DNA from: Brugia malayi | Taxonomy: Eukaryota; Nematoda; Chromadorea; Rhabditida; Onchocercidae | NCBI RefSeq assembly: GCF_000002995.4 | Contig: NW_025062477.1 | Coordinates: 6,358,649-6,422,648, forward strand | Length of the DNA: 64,000 bases | Direction: 5' to 3' | Part shown: piece by piece, positions 26,952 to 39,651 of the stretch | How the letters are laid out: each line of letters begins with the position of its first letter | Numbering within the stretch: position 1 is the stretch's first letter | The notes under the pieces: generated by a model | What the model was told of the DNA's origin: nothing | The model's input: only the letters and a program-made list of their open reading frames with translations | The model's database searches: none | Program-made: the position numbers and the translations under genes

Positions 26952-27931
26952 GACGAATTATTCACAGCTTCATATACCATACTGAGCATTTGTACATGAT
27001 TTATGCGTTTTACAGTCTTTTTTGAAAAGGACTTTGTTTTATCCGTCGATCTATCTTTTAGTAAGAAAATCGTTTTCGTACTGTTCATATTTGCAACAAA
27101 ATAAACAAATGAGTGCGTAATTTTACAATGAATAAGAATTTAAAAAGATGAAAAATATACGAAGCGGAAAAAAATCTGATTTAAAATTTGAAATAGTATA
27201 CTATTAAGAAGTCTGAGACATGCGAAAACAAGAGATATAATGTGTGAAATAAGGTTTTGAGATAATGAGCTTACTATGACGTATGATTGTACAAAGTGTG
27301 CAAATAATAACACCAGGATGGATTAAAGTACTGAGCATTATAAATACCAAACAACCATCTGTGATTCTTTTGTTCAGATGACAAATATTTATCAGTGGAG
27401 TAAAAGTGAATATCAAATATAGTCACAAGCGATTATAGTGGTTCAGCAAAGAAGAGCAGTAACTTTCATTTTCGCTGCATCACTACATAAAGAAAAAATT
27501 ATAGAGACATTGAAGAACACTAAAAACAGCAAATGATAAATTGTTTATTTGACAGTGGTGCGTTGCATGGATAAATAGAGACATAACACCGGAAGAGAAG
27601 AGTTCATAGTGAATGACTAGGATCTCGGCAGTATGTAAATTTAAAACTTCGCAAGTTTTAAATCTAAAAGAGCTTCATATGAAGTTCATTTCCTAAACTA
27701 ATGTAGCGTCATTTCAACACAAAATTATCAAGTGATGAATATCGGTCAGCAGTTATGACAAAATTCAAATCTAGAAATTCATATGAAGTTTGGTTTTCAT
27801 CAAAGCAAGTTTTTAAAATTAAGAGTCTTAAATCTTTATCAAAAAGAATACAATGCTTCGGTAAGCAGTGGAAGAGAAAATGAGTCCATCAACATCAAAA
27901 AAAAAAAAAAAAATCGAAATAAAGTTCAAGT
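26952..27931. other. Tail-to-tail intergenic region, SS18-like and PDP
   Basis: About 980 bp, AT-rich, holding two 3' UTRs. A short minus-strand frame near 27204-27416 has no homology I recognise. Nothing else is seen. Confidence 0.6.
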
Positions 27932-30741
27932 TCATTCTAAATAGAAGTTATTAGAAACATCGATTTTTGAGCCTTGAGGCATTCCTGGATGATGAAGATA
28001 TTTTTGGTTGAAATGTATAACAATAATAGTGATGTCATCTCTGTACCTACGTGTTACATCAGGCGGTAACTGTAGCATTTCAATCAGTCGTAGATACTGA
28101 GCCGAAACCTCTCCAGGACCACCTAAAGCATGTCGAAGTAGATGAGTAGCACTGTTTTCATCCAGTGGTTTCTTACTTGTTCTGTGCAACCGTTGCTTCA
28201 AGTCTTCGTGAACCTGGAATAAAACTTAAGAAATGGTACTATTCAAACTATTTAAATTTTCACCATATAATCTAACAGTATATATATATATATAAACATC
28301 GCCTCAGATTATTCTATGGTTTTGTGAGTTCAATATTCAACCAAGGAAAAAAGTAATACGTGGAGAAAGCAAAATTCAAGCACCTGTGACAATATAGTTC
28401 CTGTAAAAGGTGCATACGAAGTGAGGGTTTGCATGCCCAGTGTATGATCGAATACTAGCCGCACCACTGTGTCAGGGTCAAGGAAATCCCAAAGACCATC
28501 CGTAGCAAGTACCATAAAATGATCATTAGGAGTCAATTTATGGTACAAAACCTATAATACAATTGTTGAAGTTGAGACTTCAAATCTTATTTTCAATAAT
28601 CCATTAAAAAAAAAAAAAATAATAAATGCTATATATTCTTTTGCAAGACCCGTTAACAATTATTCCTTAAGCGTCATTCTCACCGACACAACCTACAACT
28701 GTTATGCATTAACATTAATTTATGCGCTTACTTCTGGTAAAGAGCTAAGGTAGGGCGGTGAGTCCATTCCATAAGGCAGGGAATGACTCTTGGCACCAAG
28801 TATATCCTTTTGTAGCTCAGCTGACCATTTGTATCTAACATCACCAAATGCCCTGAAAGGAAACAATTCACCAAAAAGCCGACCGCCGACTATCAAATTG
28901 TTCGTTTCGCTATGTGGGTGAGCGTCTCTAATTCGCTGTACCTAAAAATGGATCGCCCTGTGAGTGAGTAAATGAAACTTAAACTAAATTGATTCCATTT
29001 AAAAATAAGTTACAACTTCCTATTTAGTACTGGTTATTTAATGTTTAAAAATAAATTACGACTTACTATTCAGTACAAGTATATTTAGTGCAAAGACCGT
29101 GATCAAATTACTTGACTAGAACAACTTACAAGTCGAACTTCCATTTCTAAGCCTTTAGCGTACTGTGATCACCATTTCATTAGCATGAAAATTTTTGCCT
29201 TCCTTTAGAAATTCCAGTTAAAACTTCATCCTATCAATTTTTTTTGGAAACAAAAGCGAAACAGATCTACCTCATCAGCATTATCAACACAATGTGGCTT
29301 CGAAAGAGGCATAGCTGAGATAACACCTTGGCTATATAATCCTAGCACTGCCGCACTGTCACCAACATTTGCCACATGCAAATTTACACCACGAATGTGA
29401 GCTACAACTGCACAGGAGCCTGCCATCACCATTCCAGTATACTGCCTTTAATAAATCTCTTCGAAGATTTTCCAAAATTAAGTTGGAAATTTCTTATCCA
29501 ATATTGAAATTTAGCTCTACTTCATGAATTACAAAATATTTCTATTTTTTTCTCTATTTCATAAAAAATACATCATTAAGCATCATTTCCAGAAAAAATT
29601 TAACCTTAAATACACACTATCACTATTACCTTTTTTTTCTGCCCTACTGTTGATCACTTCATGATCTATGCATTTATGGAGAAGCCTAATTAAAACAAGT
29701 GAAGAATCGAAATGGAAAGCTTAAAATTTAACTCACTTTGACAATTCACTGTGCCTTTCGTCCAGTGCATTAGTAGACAAATCACTGTCACATGCACAAA
29801 ACGAGAGTTCTAGTGCCTTCCTCACTGTTGTCATCGTCGAGTCGCTCACTGCTTCGTTGTAAAAATTTTCGATGTTTTTCAAATGGTTTTCTCTAAAACA
29901 TGAATGTATTTTTCAACATTTAGTATTTGCATTATAGTACACTCTCATTATAGTATTATAGTAGAAGTATTTTTTTTAGATTTCTAGACTCTGAAAATCA
30001 TACGAAAACCGATTTCAAAGTAATCGATTTAAAAGCAAGAAAAGAAAAAAAGAACTGCGCAAATTTTTTAAAAGGAACAGGAAAACGAAGTTTCATACCT
30101 GTACATTTCATCTAGTAAGTCACCATTCGTAAAAAACCAGTGTAATCTGTCTCTGATGGGTAAATCAGTGACAATATGTTGTTTCAATATAGAAGCAGAT
30201 ATGTAATCAAATAACCGTGTTGAAATATAACGGCTGCAAGAATTACCACCATGTCCATCAAATACACCTAAAAAAGCACTGCGATGATACAAATCCTAAA
30301 TTTACCAATGAAACTAATTCAAGAGTTTTTATTTATGAACTATAATTCGTAAAGCTAATTTCTGATAGTTAGAGGAAAACTATAAAAATCTCTACTTTTT
30401 CGGGAAAAATCTTTCACTTCGCTCAATTCCTTACTTAACTGAAACCAGTAACAGACATATCTTTTCGAACTTAACTTTATTTCTTTTATATCAAAAGAAT
30501 TAGAAAAGAAAAATAGTCAACCAAAAAGGAAGGCCTCAGATGAAAGACATTTTGCAGCTGCATAATAATCTTCTGTAGGATGATTAGCAGGTAAATGTGC
30601 GATGTCGATTCGAGCGACTGCTCCATCTGCAACGGTACAGGATTGTTCGCTAGACCGAAGCTGTGCATCAGTATAAGCTCGTGACGCTCGCAAATGACGG
30701 CGTACTTCTCGCCATACGTTGCTTTGAACTTTTTGAATCAT
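27932..30741 (-). CDS. pdp-1: Pyruvate dehydrogenase phosphatase catalytic subunit, PP2C family (459 aa)
   Basis: Mn/Mg-dependent phosphatase that reactivates the pyruvate dehydrogenase complex in the mitochondrial matrix. Seven exons with consistent phases: 30522-30741, 30099-30267, 29737-29892, 29271-29445, 28732-28941, 28384-28551, 27932-28213. PDP features: LPANHPTEDYYAAAKCL, then FLFGVFDGHGGNSCSRY (PP2C metal motif), GSCAVVAHIRGVNLHVANVG followed by DSAA, LFPFRAFGDVRYKW, SPPYLSSLPE, LATDGLWDFL, SATHLLRHALGG, and YRDDITIIVIHFN with its metal aspartates. The length is slightly below the human 537-residue precursor, mostly at the N-terminus. I chose the acceptor at 30268-30270 over a weaker one at 30296 because only it restores LFGVFDGHGG. 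Confidence 0.93.
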
Positions 30742-33421
30742 TTCACCAATAACATGAATTCATTTTCACCTGACATTTAAAGAAAAAAAATGTATTTCGT
30801 TTGTATTTTTGAAACTTGACAAAGTATCAATCACGGAAAATCCGAAAACTACGAAAATTTTCGACCGAAGCATGCTTCGATGCATTTTTTTTTTCCTTGA
30901 AGTTTGACATGTCGATATTTATATCACTTATCAAATGTTTTAAATGATAAAGTTGTAAAATAATAAAAGAGAAACATTTGTGCAAACCATTTTCAAAATT
31001 AAATATAGACTGTAAAAAAGACTTAAGATATTATTAAAGATAGGACTTCGCATGTAGCAACACGTAACACTTCTCCTTCTGTTGATTTCCAAAGCAAGAC
31101 ATAGATGGATCAAACATATTTTACATTTACACTTAACAAAAGTTTCCTTTTCCTCTAATCCACTTTCATTTTCAAAATCAGATTCACTATAACACAGCAA
31201 AAAATCAAATTCATAAAAACATATACATTAGAGAAATAGCGAGAGAGAGTGAAAAAAAAAAAAAAAAAAAAAACAGTTCTCGTGATATAATGCATTCACT
31301 AATATTTTCCATGAACACACAATTAAATACTGTTAATTTTGCATAAAAAGAGAAAAGAGATTGTTCGCTCCTTCAAGAAATAAAAATAGGTATAAAAAAT
31401 AAAAATCAAAAATTATTTCAAACAATCTCACGAAAAGCACATAGTTGCGCTTTCTGTTTCCTTCTTTCCTAACAATCAATCATTTATTTTGTTAAAAAAG
31501 AAGGAAAGAAAATAGTTCTTTATTTATTAAAATGAGATAATTATAAAGCAGATTTGTTGAAAACCTAAAGTTTTACTATTACTTTTCATACCAAAATGTC
31601 ACCGTTAGTACACCGTTATGTGGTATCACAAGCTGTATTGACAAAATATGCAGTTATAATAAAATTTTACAACTGTCAACGAATTACTACTGCAGTAAAA
31701 TCATTGCAAGCAGAAACAAAACATGTTAAGTTATCTTGAATTACAGAAAAATCAAGAGAGTAGAAAGAAAAAGTTGTGGAGATAACTTAACTAAACCATA
31801 TCACACCACAAGTTTAATATCTAAAACCAGAAAACTATTTTAATGTAATCGATGGAATAAGAGATAGAACGGTGGAGACCAATACTTAATATTTCGGAAA
31901 AAATTTTAATTTTTTTCTTCTTTTAAATTAATTCGAAGAAAAGGTTAGCAAAAGAAACATTCATCTTAATTTTAGCAAGCTTCAAAAAAACTTTTGAACT
32001 TTAACAAAATAATCAGTGATAGCTGAACTGATAATAAATCATCAGGTCGAAGATCAAGCAATGGAAATTAAATTTCACACGCCAGCATTAACACGGTCCG
32101 TGAAATTAAAAGATGGTTCGTAGTAGCGACAGGTATGACGTTTGATATCGTTAATGTCTTTCATACACGAGTACTTGTGTAAAGTATTCACGAGTTGAGT
32201 TAATGCGTGTAAGCGTTAGCTTACGTGGATACGTTCCATATAACGCTTGCTCATGCTATCCTTCCTTCTGTAGAAAAGTTACGATTGTATTATGAAGTTA
32301 ACATTCATACATCTTTCTTTATTCACTCATTGTATCACAAACTCTGTATAGAAGAACAAATTAAAAGGGGTTTAAGTTAAATCGCTTCATTAATTGTTTT
32401 GTTACGACAAATTTAAAGTGTTGGCAAGAGTCGGAACGATGAGTTCTTTGTGGATTACCGTTTCAATGATTATTTTGTTATAGCTTTAACTTTTATTAAC
32501 TTTCTTTATATATGCATGACATTTTGAATTTTATTCTCACTATCAGTATGTATATTACATCACCCGAAAATACCAGTTGTTCGGAAAAAGGTTTATGAAT
32601 GAACTCAGGTATCTTTGTCCATAATTCCAAATAGTTCACTTTCTGCTGTTCAGTTTTTCAGTATCCACTTTTTCACTGACAATTGTATTTTAAGCGAAGA
32701 TCTTTTTCAAACTCATTCAGCAAGAACTTTTTTGTGTAGGGAAAAAGCTACTGGTTTAAAAAATGCCATTATTTATAGCTTTTAATTAAACTTCATTACA
32801 GCTGCTGCTATTTTTGTTTGCATACATATGTTTTCCTTTCTTGTATATGGAAGTACGGATGAGAATTAATTGATTTGAAGTCGAAATATAATGTGGACTG
32901 CTTTTAATTATTCTAACTATAAACTTCAGTCTGAGCTTTCGGAAAACTGAAGTAACTCCATTTTATAACTTTTTGAAATTGAAAATTCATATTTATTCAC
33001 CCAAATTTTATGCAAGTTTTATGGCGACTCTTGATTTGCTTCCAAATTTGGAATAAAATTTTGGGTTTGCAGACTTTGGGAACAATAGGAACTCTTTGAC
33101 TGCTCTCCGATTCACTAAACCAAATTTATAAAGTAACAAGATAAAATTTGCATATTCCCATAAGTTATAGACAAAATTTTTATGTTTTTTTATTTCTGTT
33201 TAGTATTTTTTCACTTTGCAATGCTTACACATTTGTCAATGCTGTATGAATTCCTTGCCCATTGTTTTGGATATCGGTTATTGATCTTTCGAACGATTTC
33301 AGGTGCTCCTGTTATTATTCATCTTCATTTTATGTTTTTTATATCTGTATAAGAAACTGATTTTATCAAATATTTCACTTAAATTAATAGGAAAAAATTG
33401 TCATTGCAGAAGACGTTCAGG
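30742..33421. other. Intergenic region between divergent PDP and oxysterol-binding protein genes
   Basis: About 2.7 kb. It includes a minus-strand exon-like frame at about 31060-31186 with a run of cysteines (see findings), a poly-A run at 31252-31273, and a less AT-rich block at about 32080-32260 with several CGT- and ACG-containing stretches that may be promoter sequence. No complete gene is visible. Confidence 0.5.
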
Positions 33422-36400
33422 ATGGAAGGTCCACTATCAAAGTGGACGAACGTCGTTCATGGATGGCAATACAGATGGTTCATTTTGAGGGATGATGCGC
33501 TTCATTATTACACTTCTAGAGAGAAAATGATGAAAGGGCAACAACGTGGTTGCATACGTCTTCGTGGTGCTGTTATCGGTATCGATGGTGAAAATAATTC
33601 CTTGTTTACGGTCACTGTTGACGGCATAACATTTCATTTACAGGTTAGATATGAGAGTGAAAAAAACTAATTAGCCTAAATATCTTTAGTATAACATTAC
33701 AAAGTATATCCGTATATTTATTACGTTGATGTAAGATAAATGGCAAACATTGTATTATTACGATTAAGAAGAACAAATAGTTGTCTCTGAATTGCGTATG
33801 ATGATTAGCGGTCTTTTTCTTGTAAAAGTTGAGCGACAAAAGTATGCTCCATCAAGTTGAATTATATTCATATGGCTTAATTATTTGAGATATAATCGTT
33901 ACTGTTATAATTAGCACAGATATATGTAATAACAATAAACAGTAAATACTAGCATTTTTGTGCTTATTTGTTTAAATTAAGTTAATTATGAAATTATTAA
34001 TTACCTGATATGTACATACAAACATACATACATACGTGTAGAGTAGACATACACAGATACAGTAACGTGTGAATAGATACAGTAGGTAATGACAAATGTT
34101 GACACTTTGATACAGTAAAATCTTAAGTTATCGAAGAATTTTGCGCGAAAATTCATCAGCAAAATTAATAAAGCTTTCAATTTGATCATGGTTTTATTTC
34201 AATTTAAGAATTAAAATTAAATTTTATTTCAAATTTAAATTTTGAATTTTTTAAAAATTTTAAAATTTTAACAGTTTTCTTACATTAAACAACGAAATTG
34301 GTTCTAAATTATCAATTTTAATTTTAATTAAGTGCCAAAACTACTAAAATAGCAGTATTTTAAACTTAATTGATTATGTTGTATGCATTGCAGCAGAGCG
34401 AGTCATATATGGTGTGGTCATTTTATAGTTTAAATATTGAAAAACGCTTTTGTAATTAAGTCATCTTTAGGATTAAAAATCGACTGACAAATTTTAAGAT
34501 TTTTAAAAAATTCAAAATTTAAATTTGAAAGAAAATTTGATTTTAATTCTTAAATTCAATTAGAACCATGATTAATTGAAAGTTTTATTAATTTTGCTGA
34601 TGAATTTTTGCGCAAAATTAATTACAAAAGCGTATTTTAATATTTAAACTGTAAAATGACCACACCATAGTTATATACAGTATGTATGTTAAGTTAAAGA
34701 GGAATGTAAATTCTGGATTCAGATTTGTGAAATATTGGTATAAAACTATATTATTTCTCTAAAACTTCTCACAATTAGAATGGACTTTATCATTTAAAAT
34801 GGCATCATTTTATTACTGTTAATTAAATTATTGGAAAGATCGATTTTCCAGTATTATAGTCTAGAATGCTTGGAAATACAGTTCGGTAAATCAATAAAAA
34901 ATCTACTTGTTTTAGGGTCGAGATGAAAGTGAACGCAACAGCTGGATTCGTGCTTTGGAGGCCGTTATCCATGAACAGAGTGGTTATTATCGTGTAACTT
35001 CGTTAAATTCACCAGCAGTTTTAAAAGCAAAAGCTATTGAAGCAGACAAACATTTGCAAGATATGATCAATGAGGTATCGCCATGTTCTTTGGAAATTGA
35101 TTCAAGTAACAAACAATGTTTGTCCATTTGTGGTGAGTACTAGATTTTAAGAGTGTAGCATAGTGCATAGTAAAAGTTATATGGCTGATAATGTTTTATT
35201 CTATCGATTTATTTCTTATTCAAACTCTATTTGACTTGCAATTTTGGTAGGAATAATCTCATTTAGGTGTAAATAAAAACGTTGATCAGATTAACTACTA
35301 TAGGTCCGAGAATTGGAAGGATTGTCTACTTCAGCAAATACTGAAATGAAGAAAACAGTTGATGATTTGGTTAAATCAGCGAATCGCTTGCTGGATACGG
35401 TGAAGCATGCAGTAATATTGCTACAAATGGCTAGAAGTCATTTAGAGGGTGCTTCAATATTGGGTTTAAATGTGAATGGTGAAGGATCCGAGATTTCTGA
35501 GGTTTATATTTTACTTTCGAGGTGAAGTAATTTGTTCTTTAGCCAACATGGCTTTACCGAATGCGGTCCTATTAGAGTTCGATTTATTATTCTCCCCATA
35601 CCTTGTGCCATCAATCCAATTGGACACACTAATTGAATTTTAGTGGGTTTCTGTTTGCATTTGAATCAAAGTGTGGATAAAATGTAGTAAGATAGTAATG
35701 TAATAAATTACTTTACAGATTCGAAAATTATTCGGGAGCCGAATTTAGTAGCCATCTAATTACCTTGTTACAATTAAAATAAATGAACGAAATAGAAAAT
35801 AGAATTTGAACTTTGGAGATAATATTTCACTCAGTGTTGTTTTTAAGCTATTCCGAAGTCTTTTATTCGAAGAAAATTACTATAGAATTATTGTTGCTAC
35901 CAGTTTTCAGGCGAAAGTTATAGTTCCTCCATTGTCATATTCAAGTAGTGAAGATGAATTTTTCGATGCTGAAACTCCAAGCGATGATGATAAATTTTCA
36001 CAAAGTGATGATAATTCAAATGACATCGACAATCCTGGAAATGGCAACAATCCTGGACATAACAGTAATCGTAATCCTGGCAGGAAAATTTCTCAGACAC
36101 GAAAGAAGTCCATCCAAGAACCGGATTTTGCGGATGCGAATGCGGATTTTGACGCTGCTTACGAAGATGCAGAGGAATTCGATGTTGGTAATGTACAACA
36201 ACAGCATGGGTCTGTGCTTATGCATCTTCTTTCACAGGTACTTTTCGATTTTGAATACTAATTATGGATCGGACAAGTAAAACTACCCTTACCATTTGAA
36301 ATTTTGATTTCACCTGCATTTTATAATCGGTATTTTTTTTCAATTTCTATAGAACCTATTCAGAAACAGTCGAGATTTATGAAATAAATGAGGCACTCTC

Positions 36401-38611
36401 TCACTTTCAGTCGAGTTTATTTTCATACCATTAGTTTATTTTTTTGTGGCATCGCTTTATTCCTCCGCTTTTTGTAAATAACAGTTCTACAAAATCAGCA
36501 TATTGCCGGTATAAACTAATGTGGGGTGAGGAATAAGCCTGATACTCAATTAGTAAGATACTCTGTTGTCTTTTTTAAATTCGACAAAGTCTAGGATGTC
36601 CAATAAGCATTTTCCACACCACTACTTTATGATGATTTACCAGCACACTTCATGGGTAGAATTGCTACGTATATCATCACGTTTTGAAGTTAACGTTTTA
36701 CTGCAAATAGTTTATCATTCCTTATCGTGATATTAGAGTAGCTTTTTGAAATCAGTAACCTAAATATCCAGGTAAGTGTTGGAATGGATTTAACCAAAGT
36801 GACACTGCCAACATTTATTCTCGAACGTCGCTCACTTCTGGAAATGTATGCTGATTTCTTTGCACACCCAGACAGTTTCGTCGGTTGTGCTGATGCATCA
36901 TCGCCGGAAGAACGCTTCGTCTCTGTGGTCCGTTACTACATGGGAGCTTTTTATGCTGCTCGTAAAAGTGGTGTAGCTAAAAAGCCATATAATCCTATTC
37001 TTGGAGAAACCTTTCGATGTTAGTAGTTTTATTTTATTATTTTAAGTACGAAGTTTTATAACTGCCCGGAATTCAGAAATTTAGTTCTGTTTTCTTTTTG
37101 AAAATTCTCTTTTTATTGGATCGGAAATTATTTTGCTAATAACAGTCTTACTCAATAGAAGGGAACCGGCTTCATTTTTTGTAGGTCGATGGAAAATACC
37201 TGGCATGAAAAGAACTAAACAGCTCACCAAACGTGGTCCTTTTCCTGGTTCAGACAGAAATGACTTAACGTTTATTGCGGAACAGGTCAGCCACCACCCA
37301 CCTGTCTCAGCTTTTTATGCCGAACATCCTGTTAAACGGGTTTCATTTACAGGACATATTTGGACGAAGTCTTCGTTCTTGGGCCTTTCTATTGGTAATT
37401 ATTCGAAATCTATTAAGCCGCTTAAGAATTATTTTTACGAGCATTTAGGGTTTGATCGTTTGAAAGAAAAATTATTTTCAGTGAATAAAAGATTGCTAGT
37501 AGGATCTTTTATCCCTAATATTGTATGAAATTTCGAATTTAATTTCCTTACCAGCGATGTGTTCCTTTTTCTAGTCACCATTAACAGTGACTTTAAGGAG
37601 TCACTAACATTGGTTGGGGAACAGTGAAGCTGCATGATTATGGTGAGGAGTATGTTTTAACATTCCCAAATGGTTATGGACGTTCAATTATGAGTACTCC
37701 ATGGATTGAACTCGGCGGGAAAGTAAGTCTTTTGGTATAAGTGAATTTGTTCGTTAAATTGAACCTGATTGTAGATTTGATTGCTCAACTTATTCTAATA
37801 GTTGTGGCACCATTTCAGGTCACAGTTAACTGTGTCAAAACGGGATATTCGGCTGAAATTGATTTTCTAACAAAGCCTTTTTTCGGTGGAAAAGCACATC
37901 GTATAAATGGAAATATTTATCGTTCAGGCTTTAAAAAACCCCTTCTTATAATAAAGGGTGAATGGAATGGTGTGATAACTGCGAAACCTCTGAATGGTAG
38001 CGAATATTTATTTGTTGATGTTAAGCAATATCCTGAAGCGAAAAAGGTTTAATTTTTTATTATTTTTGGATTGAACAAGATATCAAAATGTTCAGCAATA
38101 TTTTCATGTATCTTGAATCAATACACCAAAATTTGCTTTTTTTTTTCGAAAAAAGTTTTTGTTCTAAAAAGCGAAATGGATAGTAGTATAACTTTTGTTC
38201 AACGACTGTTTTCAAAATGTCTAAATCTTCAACAATACTCTAATGTCTTTTAAATTCTGGGAATGCGAACCTGTAGCAAAACAAGGTGATAGAGAATCAC
38301 GCCGTTTATGGAGACATGTTACGGTTGCTTTGCAAAAAAATAATATACAACTTGCTACTAATGCAAAGAGATGGATTGAGCAAAGGCAGCGTGAGGAAGC
38401 TAAGAAGCGACAGGTATTCAAAAATTTATATAATTTAGCACTTTTTTTTTTTTTCTTTTTCTGTGTAAATTACATGAATCTTTTTAAAATTTTGGATGAG
38501 GAAAATCTTTTTAAAATTATTGTTGCATTTTAGGATCAGCGAATTGTTTATCATCCTACTTTGTTTGTTAAAGAAGGCGAAGGCTGGAAGTACAAAGATG
38601 AATTACGATAA
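33422..38611 (+). CDS. OSBPL9: Oxysterol-binding protein-related protein, ORP9 type (about 643 aa)
   Basis: Lipid-transfer protein working at ER-Golgi contacts. Exons: 33422-33643, 34916-35074, 35304-35501, 35911-36237, 36772-37018, 37185-37394, 37598-37722, 37819-38046, 38277-38413, 38534-38611. N-terminal PH domain starts [20 protein letters not shown] and continues [16 protein letters not shown] coiled-coil-like stretch follows, then an acidic FFAT-like [13 protein letters not shown]. The ORD has [32 protein letters not shown], the signature [15 protein letters not shown] and [16 protein letters not shown], and ends [18 protein letters not shown]. The junction between 38046 (phase 0) and 38277 (needs phase 1) is not resolved, so a short exon or a sequence error lies there. 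The order and spacing match vertebrate ORP9 more than ORP10/11. Confidence 0.9.
34137..34269. repeat. Inverted copy of the MITE interior
   Basis: About 130 bp that reads as the reverse complement of 34489-34618, the internal part of the neighbouring MITE, with scattered differences. The shared landmark is ATTCATCAGCAAAATTAATA against TATTAATTTTGCTGATGAAT. It lacks the terminal repeats, so it is probably a truncated second copy in head-to-head orientation. Confidence 0.8.
34410..34667. mobile_element. Tc1/mariner-type MITE, 258 bp, with 50-bp terminal inverted repeats
   Basis: The left end TGGTGTGGTCATTTTA and the right end TAAAATGACCACACCA form 50-bp inverted repeats (34410-34459 and 34618-34667) with three mismatches by my count. 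A TA dinucleotide flanks each side (34408-34409, 34668-34669), the target duplication typical of Tc1/mariner. There is no transposase frame, so it is non-autonomous. It sits in the first intron of the ORP gene. Confidence 0.85.
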
Positions 38612-39651
38612 CATTTGTGGAATTGGGAAAATTGATGGACTGGAAAGCTTTGGATAACAAAATAACCAAAAAATAAATTATATTTCTCATTTGTGACAAA
38701 ACACAGTTTTTCTTAAAAATTTTTGCAAAACACACCAAAATTTGTGTGTTCTCTTCTGTCGAGTTAAATGCTTGGAAGTCTTTTAGTCTTTCTTGAAAGT
38801 CTTTTCTTTTCTAATGAATTTACAGTTTTCAGTATCCCCATCTCGTCATAACACGTTGAAAATATAATTTGTTTTAATGATTTTTTAAATTATAAGTCTC
38901 CTTCACTACTTCAACTTTGAGAACTTTGAGAAGTATTTTTCTGTGCACTTACTCCAAAGCTTCTTGTAGAGTACCTCTTTATTTGACCATTTTGATATTA
39001 TTGCTTATGATTTATTGCTTTATCGTTTCTATTTTTATGTTAAGTGTTAAAAGCATTGTTTATAATTTATTTGTATTTTCCAGTACTGAAACTAAAATTA
39101 TTGATGATTTTAATAATTGCAGCTGCTGACGTATGAAAATTTCTTTATTTATTGCTTGTTCGTTTGATTTTCTGCCACTTGTTATCTTTATCCATAGATA
39201 TGGTTTGTTTCGTTTTGCTTTTTTTTTTCGTTGTTTTATGCGAAGTCTTATTTTTTAGGATGAATTTCGATTTTTTGATAAACGATTGTTTATCTTTTTC
39301 ATTGGTGATTTGATATTTGGAGAATATGCGGTTATTTGTGTTGCCAAAAAAAGGATCTGCTAAATATTGTAAAAATAAAGTATTTCCTTAGATAGTATCT
39401 AGCTTAAATTTCATTGTAGTTTTTAATGTTCGAAGCAATGATGCATTTATTTGCAAGACTTGGGAGGTGATTTATCATAAAATAATTGATTTCGGAAATG
39501 TTCATATCTCTTCCGTAATGGTTTATCAAGATAATACTGTCGCATATTATCTGACGAAAATTGCTATCTTCTAGAAGAAACGGTTGACATGATGTGTTTA
39601 ATGTTGCTTTCCATAGAGAAATTCTGATTTTTTTTCTACTCGGTTATTTCT
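38612..39651. other. Intergenic region between the ORP gene and PSMG4
   Basis: About 1 kb, T-rich on the plus strand. Holds the ORP 3' UTR with an AATAAA and, presumably, the PSMG4 promoter. Short frames near 38917-39129 are not convincing. Confidence 0.6.
38672..38677 (+). terminator. Polyadenylation signal AATAAA for the ORP gene
   Basis: Canonical hexamer 61 bases after the ORP stop codon. Confidence 0.6.

Noticed and set aside
30268..30295. Longer PDP exon starting after ATTTAG at 30296
   Set aside because: Its phase does not match the upstream exon; the TTTTTTAG acceptor ending at 30268 gives the conserved LFGVFDGHGG.
33437..33637. Minus-strand frame opposite the PH domain
   Set aside because: Antisense shadow of the first ORP exon.
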